DNA from: Vitrella brassicaformis
Lineage: Eukaryota > Sar > Vitrellaceae
Direction: 5' to 3'
DNA length: 31,626 nucleotides
NCBI GenBank assembly: GCA_001179505.1
Contig: CDMY01000679.1
Location: 1-31,626, forward strand
Part shown: one piece after another, positions 11,507 through 21,591 of the stretch
Numbering within the stretch: the first letter of the stretch is position 1
Layout: the number at the start of each line of letters is the position of its first letter
Notes under the pieces: generated by a model
Seen by the model: only the letters and a program-made list of their open reading frames with translations
Told to the model about the DNA's origin: nothing
Databases searched by the model: none
Program-made: the position numbers and the translations under genes

Positions 11507-12586
11507 ATGGCGTCGTCGTCGTCGTCGCATCAGATGCCTCCCACCACTCCCCAGCCCCCCGTCGCCCCTCCGCCAGTCCCCTCTCTACCCGACCTTGCCA
11601 TCACCAGGGCGGCAGACATGGCCATGTCACCCCACCCCGACAGAGGCGCCAAACTCCGTCAATGCATCGACAGATTGCCGCAGGCCGAGGCCAGCACCGC
11701 GCTCACACTCGTCGAGCGGCGCATAGAGGAGGCCATCTGTCGCCTGGGGCTCGAGGACGTCCTGGCCTTCGACGTCGGTGGTCTGGAGGACGGCTTGAAG
11801 TTGGTGCATGTACTGGAGCAGGGCAGTGGCGGCGAGTGGCGGGCGACGGGGCGATTCATTCGGCTGGCCGCCATCTATCGCCTCACACCCAATGGTAGTC
11901 TGCCCCTGCGGCTGTCGGCTGATGCACTGCCCTCCCCAACAGCCTTCCACCAGCTGCCGCTCATCATGGCCCTCTACAAGATCATCGGCCACAGCCTCGC
12001 ACACCAGGGGACGAGCCTGGCGCTGCAGCAAGCCAACAATGACGGTGCCTATCGGATCGGCGATCAGTCGTTTCGTGTGGTGCCGCTGAGTGAGCTGCCA
12101 GCCAACCATCCCTATCGCAGCGGCTACCAGCGGACCGATCCGGTCATCCGACATGAAGACCTACTCTTTCCCTCCTTTTGGTCATTCCTGGTGCGCCTGC
12201 TGGTTGGCATGGGCAACCGCTACAGGCTGATTCGACGCATCAACCACGATGATCCGCGCTATCGCCGTCTGCTGACTGAGACAATCACCAAGCAGCAGGG
12301 GGGCATCGCCGTGGACTACCGGCGCGACTTCGGCGATCTGAATCATGCCAACCCAGACGACGACCGGCGCCTTGTGATCGTGAGCGGCTTCCGGCCCAAC
12401 GAGAGGGTCGCTGCCCATCTGGAGGTATGGGGCCGCATCGACCTGCTCACAACCGAGGCATCTGCTGGCGGTCGATCTCAGCCGCTGACCGTCCGCTTCC
12501 CAACATCGCTGCCCCTCTGGCGTGCCGTGCTTAGCCACTTTCACCTCGGGCATCGCGTCATCAACAGATTCAGGTTGATTTTGTGA
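11507..12586 (+). CDS. Intronless gene, hypothetical protein of 359 residues
   Basis: A single uninterrupted frame starts at an ATG followed by a TCG run (MASSSSSHQ). An in-frame ATG at 11423 would add a hydrophobic leader, which may be a real alternative or just 5' UTR. The first 40 residues are Ser/Pro-rich and probably disordered. The rest looks globular: a helical segment (EASTALTLVERRIEEAICRL, about residues 60-80), then mixed strand and helix, and a hydrophobic stretch around FWSFLVRLLVGMGNRYRLIR (residues about 225-244) that is too rich in arginine to be a clear membrane helix. Neighbouring genes are intron-rich, so lack of introns is notable and could mean retroposition or recent gain. 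I recognise no family or catalytic motif. Confidence 0.8.
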   Translation: MASSSSSHQMPPTTPQPPVAPPPVPSLPDLAITRAADMAMSPHPDRGAKLRQCIDRLPQAEASTALTLVERRIEEAICRLGLEDVLAFDVGGLEDGLKLVHVLEQGSGGEWRATGRFIRLAAIYRLTPNGSLPLRLSADALPSPTAFHQLPLIMALYKIIGHSLAHQGTSLALQQANNDGAYRIGDQSFRVVPLSELPANHPYRSGYQRTDPVIRHEDLLFPSFWSFLVRLLVGMGNRYRLIRRINHDDPRYRRLLTETITKQQGGIAVDYRRDFGDLNHANPDDDRRLVIVSGFRPNERVAAHLEVWGRIDLLTTEASAGGRSQPLTVRFPTSLPLWRAVLSHFHLGHRVINRFRLIL

Positions 12587-12956
12587 GGAAGGGGGACAGA
12601 TGTGTGTGTGTGCTAAGGAGGGTTGACAGTGTTGGTTGATTGAGTGAGGTGCCTGGATGAATGGATGGATGGATGGATGTCATGTTTTTTTGTTTTGATC
12701 TATATGGATGAGTGCCGAATGAGCCATGGACGCATTCTTGGTGTGATCGTGCGCATGACTGTCTGGTCGTGCGTGTACTCAATGAGTCTGCTCGTGTGAC
12801 AGCAGCCGCTGGTGGACCCGACTGATGCCGTTCACACATACATACACCAACAGCCAGCCAGCCAGCCAGCCAGCCACGCAGCAGTCGCGCTGTTGGCGCA
12901 TTGTAGTCGCGCTAGCCAACAGCCAGCCACCCAGAGAGCCATGCAGCCGTCATCAA
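12587..12956. other. Intergenic, convergent gene ends
   Basis: Lies between two genes that end toward each other. It contains GGAT repeats near 12661-12680 and a CAGC array near 12852-12876. No gene is seen. Confidence 0.6.
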
Positions 12957-15274
12957 TCACGCGTGCATGACCATAGGGTTGATGTTCAGCAGCAGCCCAT
13001 GCGACTCCTCCAGTTGCTGCGCCAGCATCTCGCTGTACACACTCAGGAAACACTCAAGCGAACACCTATCCTCGGCTTCATCGGCTGACAGCTCGGGTGG
13101 GGGCTGCGATGTGCCGATGTAGGAAACATCCTGACACTGAACAAGGAGATAAACACGGAGACATGGATGTACTCAGAAGGAACACATGCGTACCTTCTGC
13201 AAATGGCAGGCTCTGAGAAAAAGGTCATCGAGTTGTGAGATGCTCTCGTATCCAGCCTTGTCCAGCACATCCTTCAACTGACAGGCAGACAGACAGACAG
13301 GCAGGCAACACGAAGGCGATATAGCCATGGTTCCCTTGAGGATGTCTCCCTCCCTACATTCCCACCTCGTCCTTGATCATTGGCTGCAGGAAGTCCAGGT
13401 CAGCGATGCCAATGTCAGCAAAGCTCTGTGGCTTCAGCAACTCGTCCGCACCGACCTCGTCGCCTGCACTCTCAGATGCAAAGAATTGATGCAATTCTGG
13501 AGCCCAGCCTCTTGTTTTGGCAGTACCATAGTTCTGCCTGTCGGCGACTGATCGTCTGTGTGGGGCAGGGATGTCTTTGCGGACACTGGGCACACCGAAG
13601 ATGCGCTTCGAATCAGGCCAAGCATTCGATCTGCATCCTCAGATCGAGAGACATGGGGCGATGGTGACGTGTCTCCTCTTTGCATGTCTGTTATTTGTCT
13701 GTCTGCGCTGGGGCTAACCTCCCTGGTTTGGTGCATCTGCCAACGTTGGCGTCAGCTTCTTGGTCATGCGCGGGATAGAAGCCCTTGACGAGATCCTTGA
13801 CCTTCACCTCATCCTCGCCTGCCAACCATCACTTACCATCAGAAGAGCTGCCTGTCCCCATTTGTCTCTACCTGAAGGCAGGCCGTAGAAGAAATCAGGC
13901 GGCACGGGGGGCGCCCCATGCCCCTTGGTCTTGGATCGACCGATCTCCCCATTCGTGACCTTCCGAAAGTCCTCCGTCAACTGGATGCAAGAGGGCGAGT
14001 AGCTTTGTATTCATCTGTCTTCGTGTCTCGCCGTCGCAGCTTACCTTGCCGACGATTTTAGTCTTGGGGTAGGCTCCAGGGTCAGGTTTGTTGCCTGCGG
14101 CAACCTGAAGGTCGTGACAACCGACCATGCTCTTGCGAGTGCCATCGAGCTCCTGCAGTGCAAGACAAACAAGACATAGATTTCATTTTCTGCATCAGTA
14201 TGTGTCTCACTCACCCACCGGGTACTTTTCAGTCGCTCCGAATGCGTATGTGTTTGGATTGACACCCTCTGGCCACTGGTACCGGCGGTTGACAGGCTCG
14301 CCTGGATCATAGTCGCTGTGCGTCTTCTTGTAACGCTCCTTTATCTCGTCTGTCACGCGTATGCATGCAGACGTTTGACAGATGTGTGCCTTCTCGTGGC
14401 GTCTGACCCGTTTCCAGTGGTTTCTCCCTCGGCCAGATGGCCCTCTTGACCGCATCCTGACCTGAAGCGACGACAATCAATGGAGGCAGTGGACCACGAT
14501 GGCGTCGCATTTCGTACCCTCGGGGCTCTGTTTCACACCAAAGCGGAAGCCGGCCTCATCCGTCTCTGAATGGCAAAGCCACACGACGCAACACACATAC
14601 GCTCGATTAGGCATCCCGGGCTGTTGACTTACTTGCGGGAAGGACGTGGCCCCGGAACATGGACTTGCCCCGAGGCTCCCTGCACACACATCAACACATA
14701 CTAACAGCATGTACATGAGAGCCATTGAGACACGCCCTCTACCTTCTTCTGCTAGCGTAGAGTGTCTCTTCCTTGCGGTCATCATCGAAGGCCTTGAGGC
14801 CGAACTTGAGCTGCGACTTCATCACATCGGCCGCCGTCACGCCCTGCACAGACCTGCGCACATGGCACTCGAGACAGAGGAGTGAAAACCGAGTGCCTTC
14901 TTATGTGGCTCACGTTTGTCCGAATCGTGATGTGAATGGGTCGATGGGGAGGCCCTCCCTGAGTCCCCAGTGCAGGTTGTTGGCGCCTTGCGTCATGTTC
15001 TTGCGATACTTCTTCTCTCGAGGGGGTGTAGACGGAGGCTGACAGAGATAGACGGGGGAGGCAGGAGATAGGGAGAAATGTCAGTGCAGCAAGGGTATTT
15101 GCTCGCCTGGCGGTATTTCTCCGGGTGTATGCAGGTCTCTGTTGACTCGCCGTCGTGGACATGGCCCTTGCCAGCCGGGACAATGAATGGGTAGGGGTCC
15201 TTCTGCAGTGGCCTTGCGCCACTTGCCATGCCGGGCATGGGAGGGCCGGGCACACCAACCTGCAATGTCGTCAT
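12957..15274 (-). CDS. EFHB: EFHB/CFAP21-like ciliary protein
   Basis: In animals EFHB (CFAP21) is a protein of the inside of axonemal doublet microtubules, so this gene suggests a motile flagellum. Thirteen exons join in frame from ATG 15274 to a TGA at 12957, giving about 507 residues. Recognisable family segments are the DYDPGEPVNRRYQWP block with a following FG (about residues 195-225), and FGVPSVRKDIPAP followed by VADRQNYG (about 345-370). The latter matches the conserved FGVP-[ST]-[IV]-R-x-D-[IL]-PxP ... DxxNYG signature that I remember for EFHB. The C-terminal region (LKDVLDKAGYESISQLDDLF) fits the helical part carrying EF-hands in the family, but I see no canonical calcium loop. It is shorter than the animal protein (about 830 residues), mainly at the N-terminus. 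The first intron appears to start with GC rather than GT. The gene is divergent from the F-box-like block at 15608. Confidence 0.8.
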
Positions 15275-15336
15275 ACTTGGCGACGGCTCCGGGACCCTCA
15301 CTGAACTGACGTTAGGCGAGCTCCTGGGTGGGCGGC

Positions 15337-15380
15337 GTTCGCGTTCGCGTTCGCTTTCACTTTCGCGTTCGCGTTCGGCG
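15337..15380. repeat. TTCGCG hexamer array
   Basis: About seven imperfect units of GTTCGC/TTTCGC between divergent gene starts. It differs from the TCTG and CA microsatellites found elsewhere in the window. Confidence 0.85.
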
Positions 15381-15457
15381 AGAACACGCTCGGAGAGGGG
15401 AAGGAGGCGTGGAGGAGGGGAAAAACGTGGCGAACGGTGGGAGCCCGTCGGCGAGCT

Positions 15458-15476
15458 GAACCCTAAACCCTTACCC
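15458..15476 (+). promoter_or_regulatory. Telo-box-like CCCTAAACCC tract
   Basis: GAACCCTAAACCCTTACCC matches the plant-type telomere repeat (TTTAGGG) on the complementary strand. In plants the short telo-box AAACCCTAA is a promoter element. It lies 132-150 bases upstream of ATG 15608 and about 184 bases upstream of the EFHB start. Confidence 0.5.
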
Positions 15477-15607
15477 TACAGGCTGGTGGTGGAGGAATCG
15501 CAGCGCCTGACGTGTCAGCCGTGGAGCCGTCGAGCTCTTCGGCGCGCCCAGCTCAGAGATCGGCTTTGTCATTCGCTGGCCTTCCAGGGGCTGCGGCGGG
15601 CAGTGAA

Positions 15608-16450
15608 ATGGCAGCGAGGGATCAGATGCTCGAACAGATACAAGCCTATCAGACCAATCAGGCGAGGGTATCTGACCAACCAACACACTCACTCATTCAC
15701 TTACTCAGTGCATCCATCGCTCATCGGTTGCCTGCTTGTGTTGGGTTGTGTTGGGTTGTCTGTGTGTGCAGGTCAACAGGCGCATCTGCCGACTCTCTCA
15801 AGTGGACGCCGCTGCGACCACGCCGCTGGTGCGGCCAGACTGCCACATACAAGGACTACACCAAGGCCTTTGTGTCCTGATGCTCTCGTGTTCCTTATTC
15901 ATTCATCCGTTCATCAGATGGTGGCGAAGGTCAGTCGTCAACTGTCCGCTGAATCGGCCCGTCTGGCCCAGCTGGCGGACGGCATCGACTCGACCATCGC
16001 ACTCACAGCACACACACACACACACACACGCACACACACACACACGCACACACACGGCCGCAGGTGTGTCTTTTTGCATGTCATCAGGCTCGACGATTGC
16101 ACGTGACTGACATACCTCCTGAGCCGATGAGTATCGTCCTGGCACTGTCCGACACCGCCGCCGTCGGCCGCTCCAAGGCGACTTCACGCCACTTCAGAGA
16201 CGCCCTGCGGCCGATCATCCGCAATATTCGGCTGCGGCAGGCCATCGAGTGTGCGGGGTTTGGGCGGTGTAGTGGAGTTCGGCGCTGAGGTGAGCCACGG
16301 CGATGTTATGAAGGCCATGTGGATGCTGGAGGAGGCGGGCGAGGGCGGGTGGGGTTGGCGGACACACTCAGACTCTCTGAGCATATCGGCTATTGTCAGC
16401 TGCCCGTCACTGTCGGCACTGGAGACCTGCAGACACACGCCATCAAGACG
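15608..16450 (+). CDS. F-box-like 5' gene block, frame disturbed
   Basis: Open segments at about 15608-15667 (MAARDQMLEQIQAYQTNQAR), 15772-15873 and 15918 onward join in frame. They are followed by an exon starting at about 16065 whose translation HVTDIPPEPMSIVLALSDTA and then SRHFRDAL has the spacing of an F-box (Pro, Leu-rich helix, then the R-x-F helix). F-boxes recruit substrates to SCF ubiquitin ligases; here the match is by pattern only. The reading frame then breaks: a TGA occurs near 16287, while the neighbouring frame reads plausibly (EFGAEVSHGDVMKAMW), and the first frame returns at TLRLSEHIGYCQLPVTVGTG before a GTAAGC donor at 16451. The breaks fall at runs of four G. This may be a pseudogene, a sequence error, or a mis-modelled intron. 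It may be the 5' half of the gene continuing at 19189, with which it is in phase. The exon containing the (CA)n tract at 16008-16050 is unresolved. Confidence 0.5.
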
Positions 16451-16720
16451 GTAAGCACGACACACAGCGGGAGGCAGCAATGAGGGAATGGCTGTTTGTG
16501 TTTGTGTGCGTCTGTTGGATGCAGGAGTGACTGCGTACGAGTAGCCAGCAGTGAGGGAGGGAAGGGTAGTCTTCTGTCATGGATGGCTGGATGGATGGAC
16601 TGCGGTGATTGCGATGGATGGATGGATGGAGGCCTGATAAGGGGCAGGGCTGTGCGTGGTGCGTTTGGACCATTCCATCTTCATATTTTGAATGTATGTA
16701 TCTGAGGTATTACGCCTTCA

Positions 16721-16745
16721 CCATTGTACCATCAACACGTGTGCG
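16721..16745. repeat. CCATTGTACCATCAACA repeat, copy 1
   Basis: Matches 16969-16995 in direct orientation (CCATTGTACCATCAACA then GTG-GCG). Confidence 0.75.
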
Positions 16746-16787
16746 CATCTCATCGATCTCCATGGACTCAAACAAGCCTGTCTTGTC
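16743..16787 (-). repeat. Relic coding repeat, copy 1
   Basis: Read on the minus strand it encodes DKTGLFESMEIDEMR. The same block recurs at 18046-18088 with a nonsense change. It probably derives from a duplicated, now decayed gene piece. Confidence 0.65.
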
Positions 16788-16968
16788 CACCGACACACCC
16801 AGCCATGTCAGTGCACACCTCTCTCTCTCTGCTTCCCACACACACACACAAAACAATGCGCCAGGCAGCCGCCCGTCCATCGGCAGAGAAAGAGAAATAT
16901 ATAAGTCAGGCGCACTCAATCCACCCCCAGGGGACCGAGACAAGTACAAAATACACACAGCGTCTGGT

Positions 16969-16995
16969 CCATTGTACCATCAACATGTGGGCGAG
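16969..16995. repeat. CCATTGTACCATCAACA repeat, copy 2
   Basis: Direct-repeat partner of 16721-16745, about 250 bases downstream within the large insert. Confidence 0.75.
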
Positions 16996-18045
16996 TATAC
17001 AATCGTGCAAGTCACACAGACGGATGGCAAAAGGACACACACGCAGAGGGGGGATGCTCGACCAAACGGGCAAGTGCAAAAATTTGGCCTTCAGTCCCTC
17101 AAATAGAAGGAATTCGAATGAATCGCTCGCATCGCGTATGCGCCCTATAAGGGGCACCGAAAAAGGCGACGATTTACAATGAGGTCTCGTCCCCCCAGTT
17201 CAGCTACACAGAGGAACCATGAATCCTCCATGAATCCTCGACTAAGAATCAAACAAATTGATGAAGACAGATCGCTACGCAGTCCACACTAGCTGAGCTT
17301 TTCTGCCATATATAGGGCTGAGGGAGCCTGGCACACTCAGGGATTATCAACGGAATCCCTGAAGAATTGCCGAAATCCTGGCCACTGACGTCCTGACATA
17401 TGAATATGTCGGCAGAGCAGAGGGAGTGGGTGAATGACAACTCTGCCCTCACTATCGTACCGACTGGCATCAGAGCTGAAAGGGGCCACAGATATTTGGG
17501 TAATCCCTGCTCATATAACACACATCAAGGGAGGATGTCTGTGAGTACCTCTTCGGCACGCTACGGTATGTTGGGCAAGAGGCCACCCTTGTCTGTGCCG
17601 TCAGGGGAGCGGCATACAGAGGGCCTGCTGTGATTAGCGGGCGGAATGAACCCGACTGGCGTGGCCCGAGATAAGGTGGAAATGATGAAGGAAGACATGG
17701 CGCACAGGTCGACTGCGGGTAGCGCCGCCTTTAGGCCTCCCTCAATCAGAACGACCCAGGGCAGGCGCTCAGTTTAGACGACAGAGGGCCCTAAAGGAGC
17801 CGTAGAGATGCCCAAGGCAGTGATATGAACCTCCGCACCAGCCGGCATCCCTTGGACGCCGGTATCGATTTTCCTCTCTGCGCATCTCCGTCACCACACG
17901 GCTCCCCCAAAGCACCACCACCGCACATGAGCTGATGGTCCTGGATTGCTGGATGGACGTAGGTGCCCACAGGGTCTGGCTGGTCCTCTCAGGGTGCTGG
18001 CTGCTGAATGAATGATGCTCACGAAGGATCAGTCCCCTCACGCAC

Positions 18046-18088
18046 GCGCCTCATCGATCTCCATCTGATCAAACTAGCCTGTCTCGTC
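18046..18088 (-). repeat. Relic coding repeat, copy 2
   Basis: Minus-strand DETG-stop-FDQMEIDEARA, the homologue of copy 1 at 16743-16787; the Leu TTG codon is TAG here. Confidence 0.65.
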
Positions 18089-18391
18089 ACTTACTAGGTC
18101 GGTGCTGAATCCCTTGTCCACAACAGACAGCGGCTTTCGCCGCAGGACCAATGCACGCACACCCAGCGCCCTTGTCGGCCCGCCCTCGTTGGCAACAGAG
18201 CACTGCAGCTGTGGCACGCGCAGCATCTGCCCTGGCGATGTTGAACTCACTCCTGCAGCATCCACACGTCCAACACACACACAGACGATGACGAGTGCCA
18301 CAATGACGGAGTGCCTACACCCCAGCCCGAAGGCTTCCCGAAGGCTCCCCGAAGGCCGATGCATGAGGTGAATGAGACTCGGTCGGTTCAT
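18074..18391 (-). pseudogene. Decayed gene with signal-like N-terminus
   Basis: From ATG 18391 about 105 codons are open. After some 30 residues comes a hydrophobic segment (HSVIVALVIVCVCVGRVDAA) that resembles a signal peptide with an Ala-rich cleavage site, followed by a globular-looking stretch (VPQLQCSVANEGGPTRALGV). The frame closes at a TAG exactly where the repeat copy at 16743 has TTG, and homology continues past the stop. This suggests a disabled gene for a secreted or plastid-targeted protein. A GTAAGT right before the stop could instead be a donor, but the downstream TAG acceptor would make an intron of only about 21 bases. Confidence 0.35.
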
Positions 18392-19188
18392 GAGGTTCCG
18401 TCGGTCGAAGCCCTCAACAGAAAGCAATAGACATCGCCGCTTCTGTTGAGGGCACTCTTGCCGAAGACGTCCAGGGCTTCAGGCAGCCGCATCAGAGGGT
18501 CGACTTTCTCACGCCGTACGCTTGCCGTTGTTGGCCGTTAGAAAATCGGAGAAATGGCTCCGCTCCCTCGTTGCGTTTGATAAGTGTGGCCGGCCCTGTG
18601 TCCTCCCCTCATCGGAAAGTGAGGATTAATTGCCACTCTCAGCCGGCTCCGCGCTCTGATTGCCACTCTGACGCCAGCCCCGCCGGCAGCGGCTCTCGCC
18701 TTTCTACGAGCTCACGTGAGGTGCCCCACCGTCACGCAAGACGATGGATGACACGCTCAGCTCGCTCAAAAGAGGGCCATGGGCGAGCCACAGCCTGTCT
18801 TCCCATGACTTCCTCATGAGAGGTGGTTTTTGGAGAGTGATGGAGAGAGAGAGGAGCAGACGGAGGCCTTCATCACAACGCCCGGCCTCTTCCTGTCGTC
18901 AAACTGCCGGGCTCTTCCTGCCAGGGAGGAGGCTGGAGGCGTTGCACCAACTCCCCCCTCCTCAGCCTCACCCAACCGGACTCCTTCCCCATCCGCTTAG
19001 CGTGTCCGTCTCCGGAGCCTCTACACTTGGACCCTGCGAAGCTATGGCCATTCTGAAGACGACATACCCTCTAGTGCTCAAGCACGACAGACAGGGAGCA
19101 GAGCTACCTCGCCCCCAGTTGCGAGCAGGAGGGTTCAAAGAATGAAGGTGATTTGACTCACCGCCATTGCCGTGCTTCTCGCCACCAG

Positions 19189-21399
19189 AGCCAGAACGGC
19201 GGATTTTCCGTCGACGGGCAGACCATTCATAGCAGTCCGGGTGTGAGGGAGATCATGCCGTCGTATTGGTATTGGCGGCATGTGGCTGAGGATGGCGTGT
19301 GGCGCTGGCGGTCCGTCAGACACGAGGTCAGCTGAATGGATGATGACAGCACTCGAGAGGCGGCTCCCTTGATGCAGCCGCCGCAACAACTGTTGCTTTC
19401 TCTGCTTGGTCTGTGTGCAGGTGAGGATTGCTGTGGTTCCGGTTCCTCAGGAGGGCTGGTCCTACCGACTCACCTACCAAAGCGGGCAGCCACCCACCAC
19501 ACACGACAAACAGGTCGGTGGCAGAGACGACACACCTGGCTGCATTCCCATCCCCTCTGTGTGTGTGCTGTCAGCCATGGCATCGTCTGTCCCGCGGTGC
19601 ACTCGTGTGCATCTTCGGCTACCTGTACCCATGGGAGCTCGAGCGGCTGGACGCCTCGCTGGGCGCCCCGCTGTTTCTCCTCGCCCCCGCCCACTACTCA
19701 CACCTCGCCATCGACCCATCCGATGCCGAGGCCGCTCGCCAGTGGGCGCACATGCGCCCTTCCGTTGCTGTCCAGTGGGGCAACCGAGCGGTCAACCTCC
19801 GCACAATCACCCAGAAGCAGCCCCGCAACGGTATCTGCCTGCAATCCGGTGTCGGCCTGGGCTGGTGTGTCGTGACGATGGTGTGTTTGGTTGAGGGCCA
19901 CGCGCGCAGTCGGGCGGCCATGATCGAGAGGCAGTAGAGGGCGGCGGGGGCGACGGGGACGCGCCCACAGCAGGAGGGGTCGCTCGAGCAGATCACCGTC
20001 ACGGATGTCAACCGCATCGTCACTGAGTGTCGTTGGCATGAGTTGCCGCAATTCCTCGGCCCCCCGATCACCCTCCACTCACATCCATCATCGGCCTGGA
20101 CGGCCACAGCAGCGACCTGTTTGACGAGCTCAAGTGGCGGATGCCCCGGCTGGAGGAGGTGCAGTTCAGGTCGTGGTGCAGACCGGCCTTCGTGCGGTCT
20201 TCGGGCTGTCTGCGGAAGATCAGTGCAAGTGCAAGACCCGGCTGGGGCATGACCACAACCACAGTTGCCGGGCTTCTTGACGGCATGTCCACTGGCGCAC
20301 TGGAGCAGCTGGAGATCATCGAGGGCGTGGAGCTGCCTGGGCACCCGTTAGATATCCTAAGTCTGCCGGTGAGTGGGTGGCTGGATGGGTGAAGGGAGAA
20401 AGGTGACCATGGTTCCTGTGCTTTGATTTCAGGAGCTTCGCGAGCGTCTGCTGGAGGGCGGCTGTCGTTCACTGAAGCGTTTGGTGTTTCACGTCCCACA
20501 GCATCCGAGACCATCCGACCCCGACGAGCGCGATCCTCACTGGTACCCGTCGGTGATCGGTACTTTGTGGGAGATCGACGGCCTCAGATCCCAGCTGCCC
20601 GCTCGCAAGATCATGGCGCCCAACTGCACCATCGAGCTGACCTTCCCGGCCGACGGCATCAGCATCAAACTCGGCCCTGCCCACGGCCTCCCTCACCCCA
20701 GCGCCATCTCGCCCTTCGTCATCGGCAAGATGGGCCAGATCGCCAGGGCCATCACGCTCATCAAGTGGAAGCCTACCACACCCAGACCCGATGACGATAC
20801 TGACGACCGGCACAGCGGCGCCACCGACCCGGCCGCCTTTGCCGATATGCACCGATTCCCAAACGTCAAGGAGCTGCAGATCAAATCTGGCAGCATCGAC
20901 CTCTCCCAGCACCCTCCCACCTCCCCTGTGTGGTCTGCGCTGCAGCTGCTCCCACAGGACGCCTTCCCGGAGGGCATGCTGCTGACAGCGGAGGGGCCAG
21001 TCGGTTGTGAGGCAGCTCGGCAGCTGGCATTCACGGGCAAGCTGGCCGGCAAGGTGGCGTCTCTGGCTCTCCAGAGCTTGAGCAGTAGGGAAGCAGTGGA
21101 AAAGGGTGATGTGATGGGTGTGCTGGAGGCGATGGGGAGCGGGGAACAGCTACAGGAGGCGCTCCTGTCGGCGAGGGATCGGGAGGGCCTGCTTCATCGT
21201 CTGGGCGAGAGGGCGGACTACATACCTGCAATCCGGCATCGGCACGTGTCTATGACTGGTACGTTGCACTGCACGTGCACACAGACGGACGACGCACTAT
21301 GTATGTAACGCATTCCATTCCATTCTATCCCTTTCGTCAGGCATTCCATTCCATTACGAGCTCCTGGATTTTGGCTTTCTCCCCCGAGGCTATGAATGA
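19189..21399 (+). CDS. F-box-like protein, 3' block, one frameshift
   Basis: Exons at about 19189-19326, 19421-19513, 19575-19880, 19971-20368, 20433-21258 and 21341-21399 join by GT-AG introns into about 606 residues, provided one base is added in the C6 run at 20060-20065. The segment WHRLSRGALVCIFGYLYPWE (exon 3) has the F-box pattern. The following region (ELKWRMPRLEEVQF, LEQLEIIEGVELP, CRSLKRLVFHVP, FPNVKELQIKSG) looks like irregular leucine-rich repeats, the usual partner of an F-box in SCF substrate receptors. Exon 1 reads SQNGGFSVDGQTIHSSPGVR and then a Trp-rich piece (YWYWRHVAEDGVWRWR). No start codon is certain: either ATG 19255 or the upstream block at 15608. It ends convergently, about 190 bases from the aminotransferase. 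Confidence 0.68.
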
Positions 21400-21591
21400 A
21401 TGATGAGTGTACTGGTTTTTACGCGTGAGTGACTGGCTGAGAGATTGAGCGGGAGACCGAGAGCAGCTACAATACATTTAACCAGCCATACCAATGTCAA
21501 CAAGTCCGGTCCACAAACGCATATGAGCAATAACCGCAACGGAATCACAAATCACAAAACCCAAAACACGGCTGCATTGCACGCTCTCATG

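Larger units (their letters stand above)
15275..15607. promoter_or_regulatory. Shared divergent promoter region
   Basis: About 330 bases separate the start codons of the EFHB-like gene (-) and the F-box-like block (+). The stretch holds a TTCGCG hexamer array and a CCCTAAA tract. Assignment as a bidirectional promoter rests on position only; the first exon of the (+) gene could also lie here, since CCCTACAG at 15473-15480 looks like a splice acceptor. Confidence 0.45.
16451..19188. other. 2.7-kb repeat-rich insert or giant intron
   Basis: It lies between a phase-0 donor (ACG/GTAAGC) and a phase-0 acceptor (CCACCAG/AGC), while every other intron in the window is under about 150 bases. It holds GGAT arrays near 16580-16630, repeated blocks at 16721/16969 and 16743/18046, a GAAGGCTTCC minisatellite at 18329-18358, and a decayed open frame at 18074-18391. 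No intact transposase, reverse transcriptase or clear terminal repeats were seen. Confidence 0.6.

Noticed and set aside
17249-17521. Minus-strand YEQGLPKYLWP, reminiscent of the GLP-x-x-[FL]-W motif of copia-type integrases
   Set aside because: A stop lies just upstream, and the flanks lack the other integrase or reverse-transcriptase motifs; probably chance or too decayed to call.
17400-17633. 77-codon frame MNMSAEQREW... (+)
   Set aside because: Short, overlaps the equally open opposite strand, and shows no splice or motif support.
19694-20344. 216-codon open frame on the minus strand
   Set aside because: Antisense shadow of the F-box-like exons, which have better splice and frame support.
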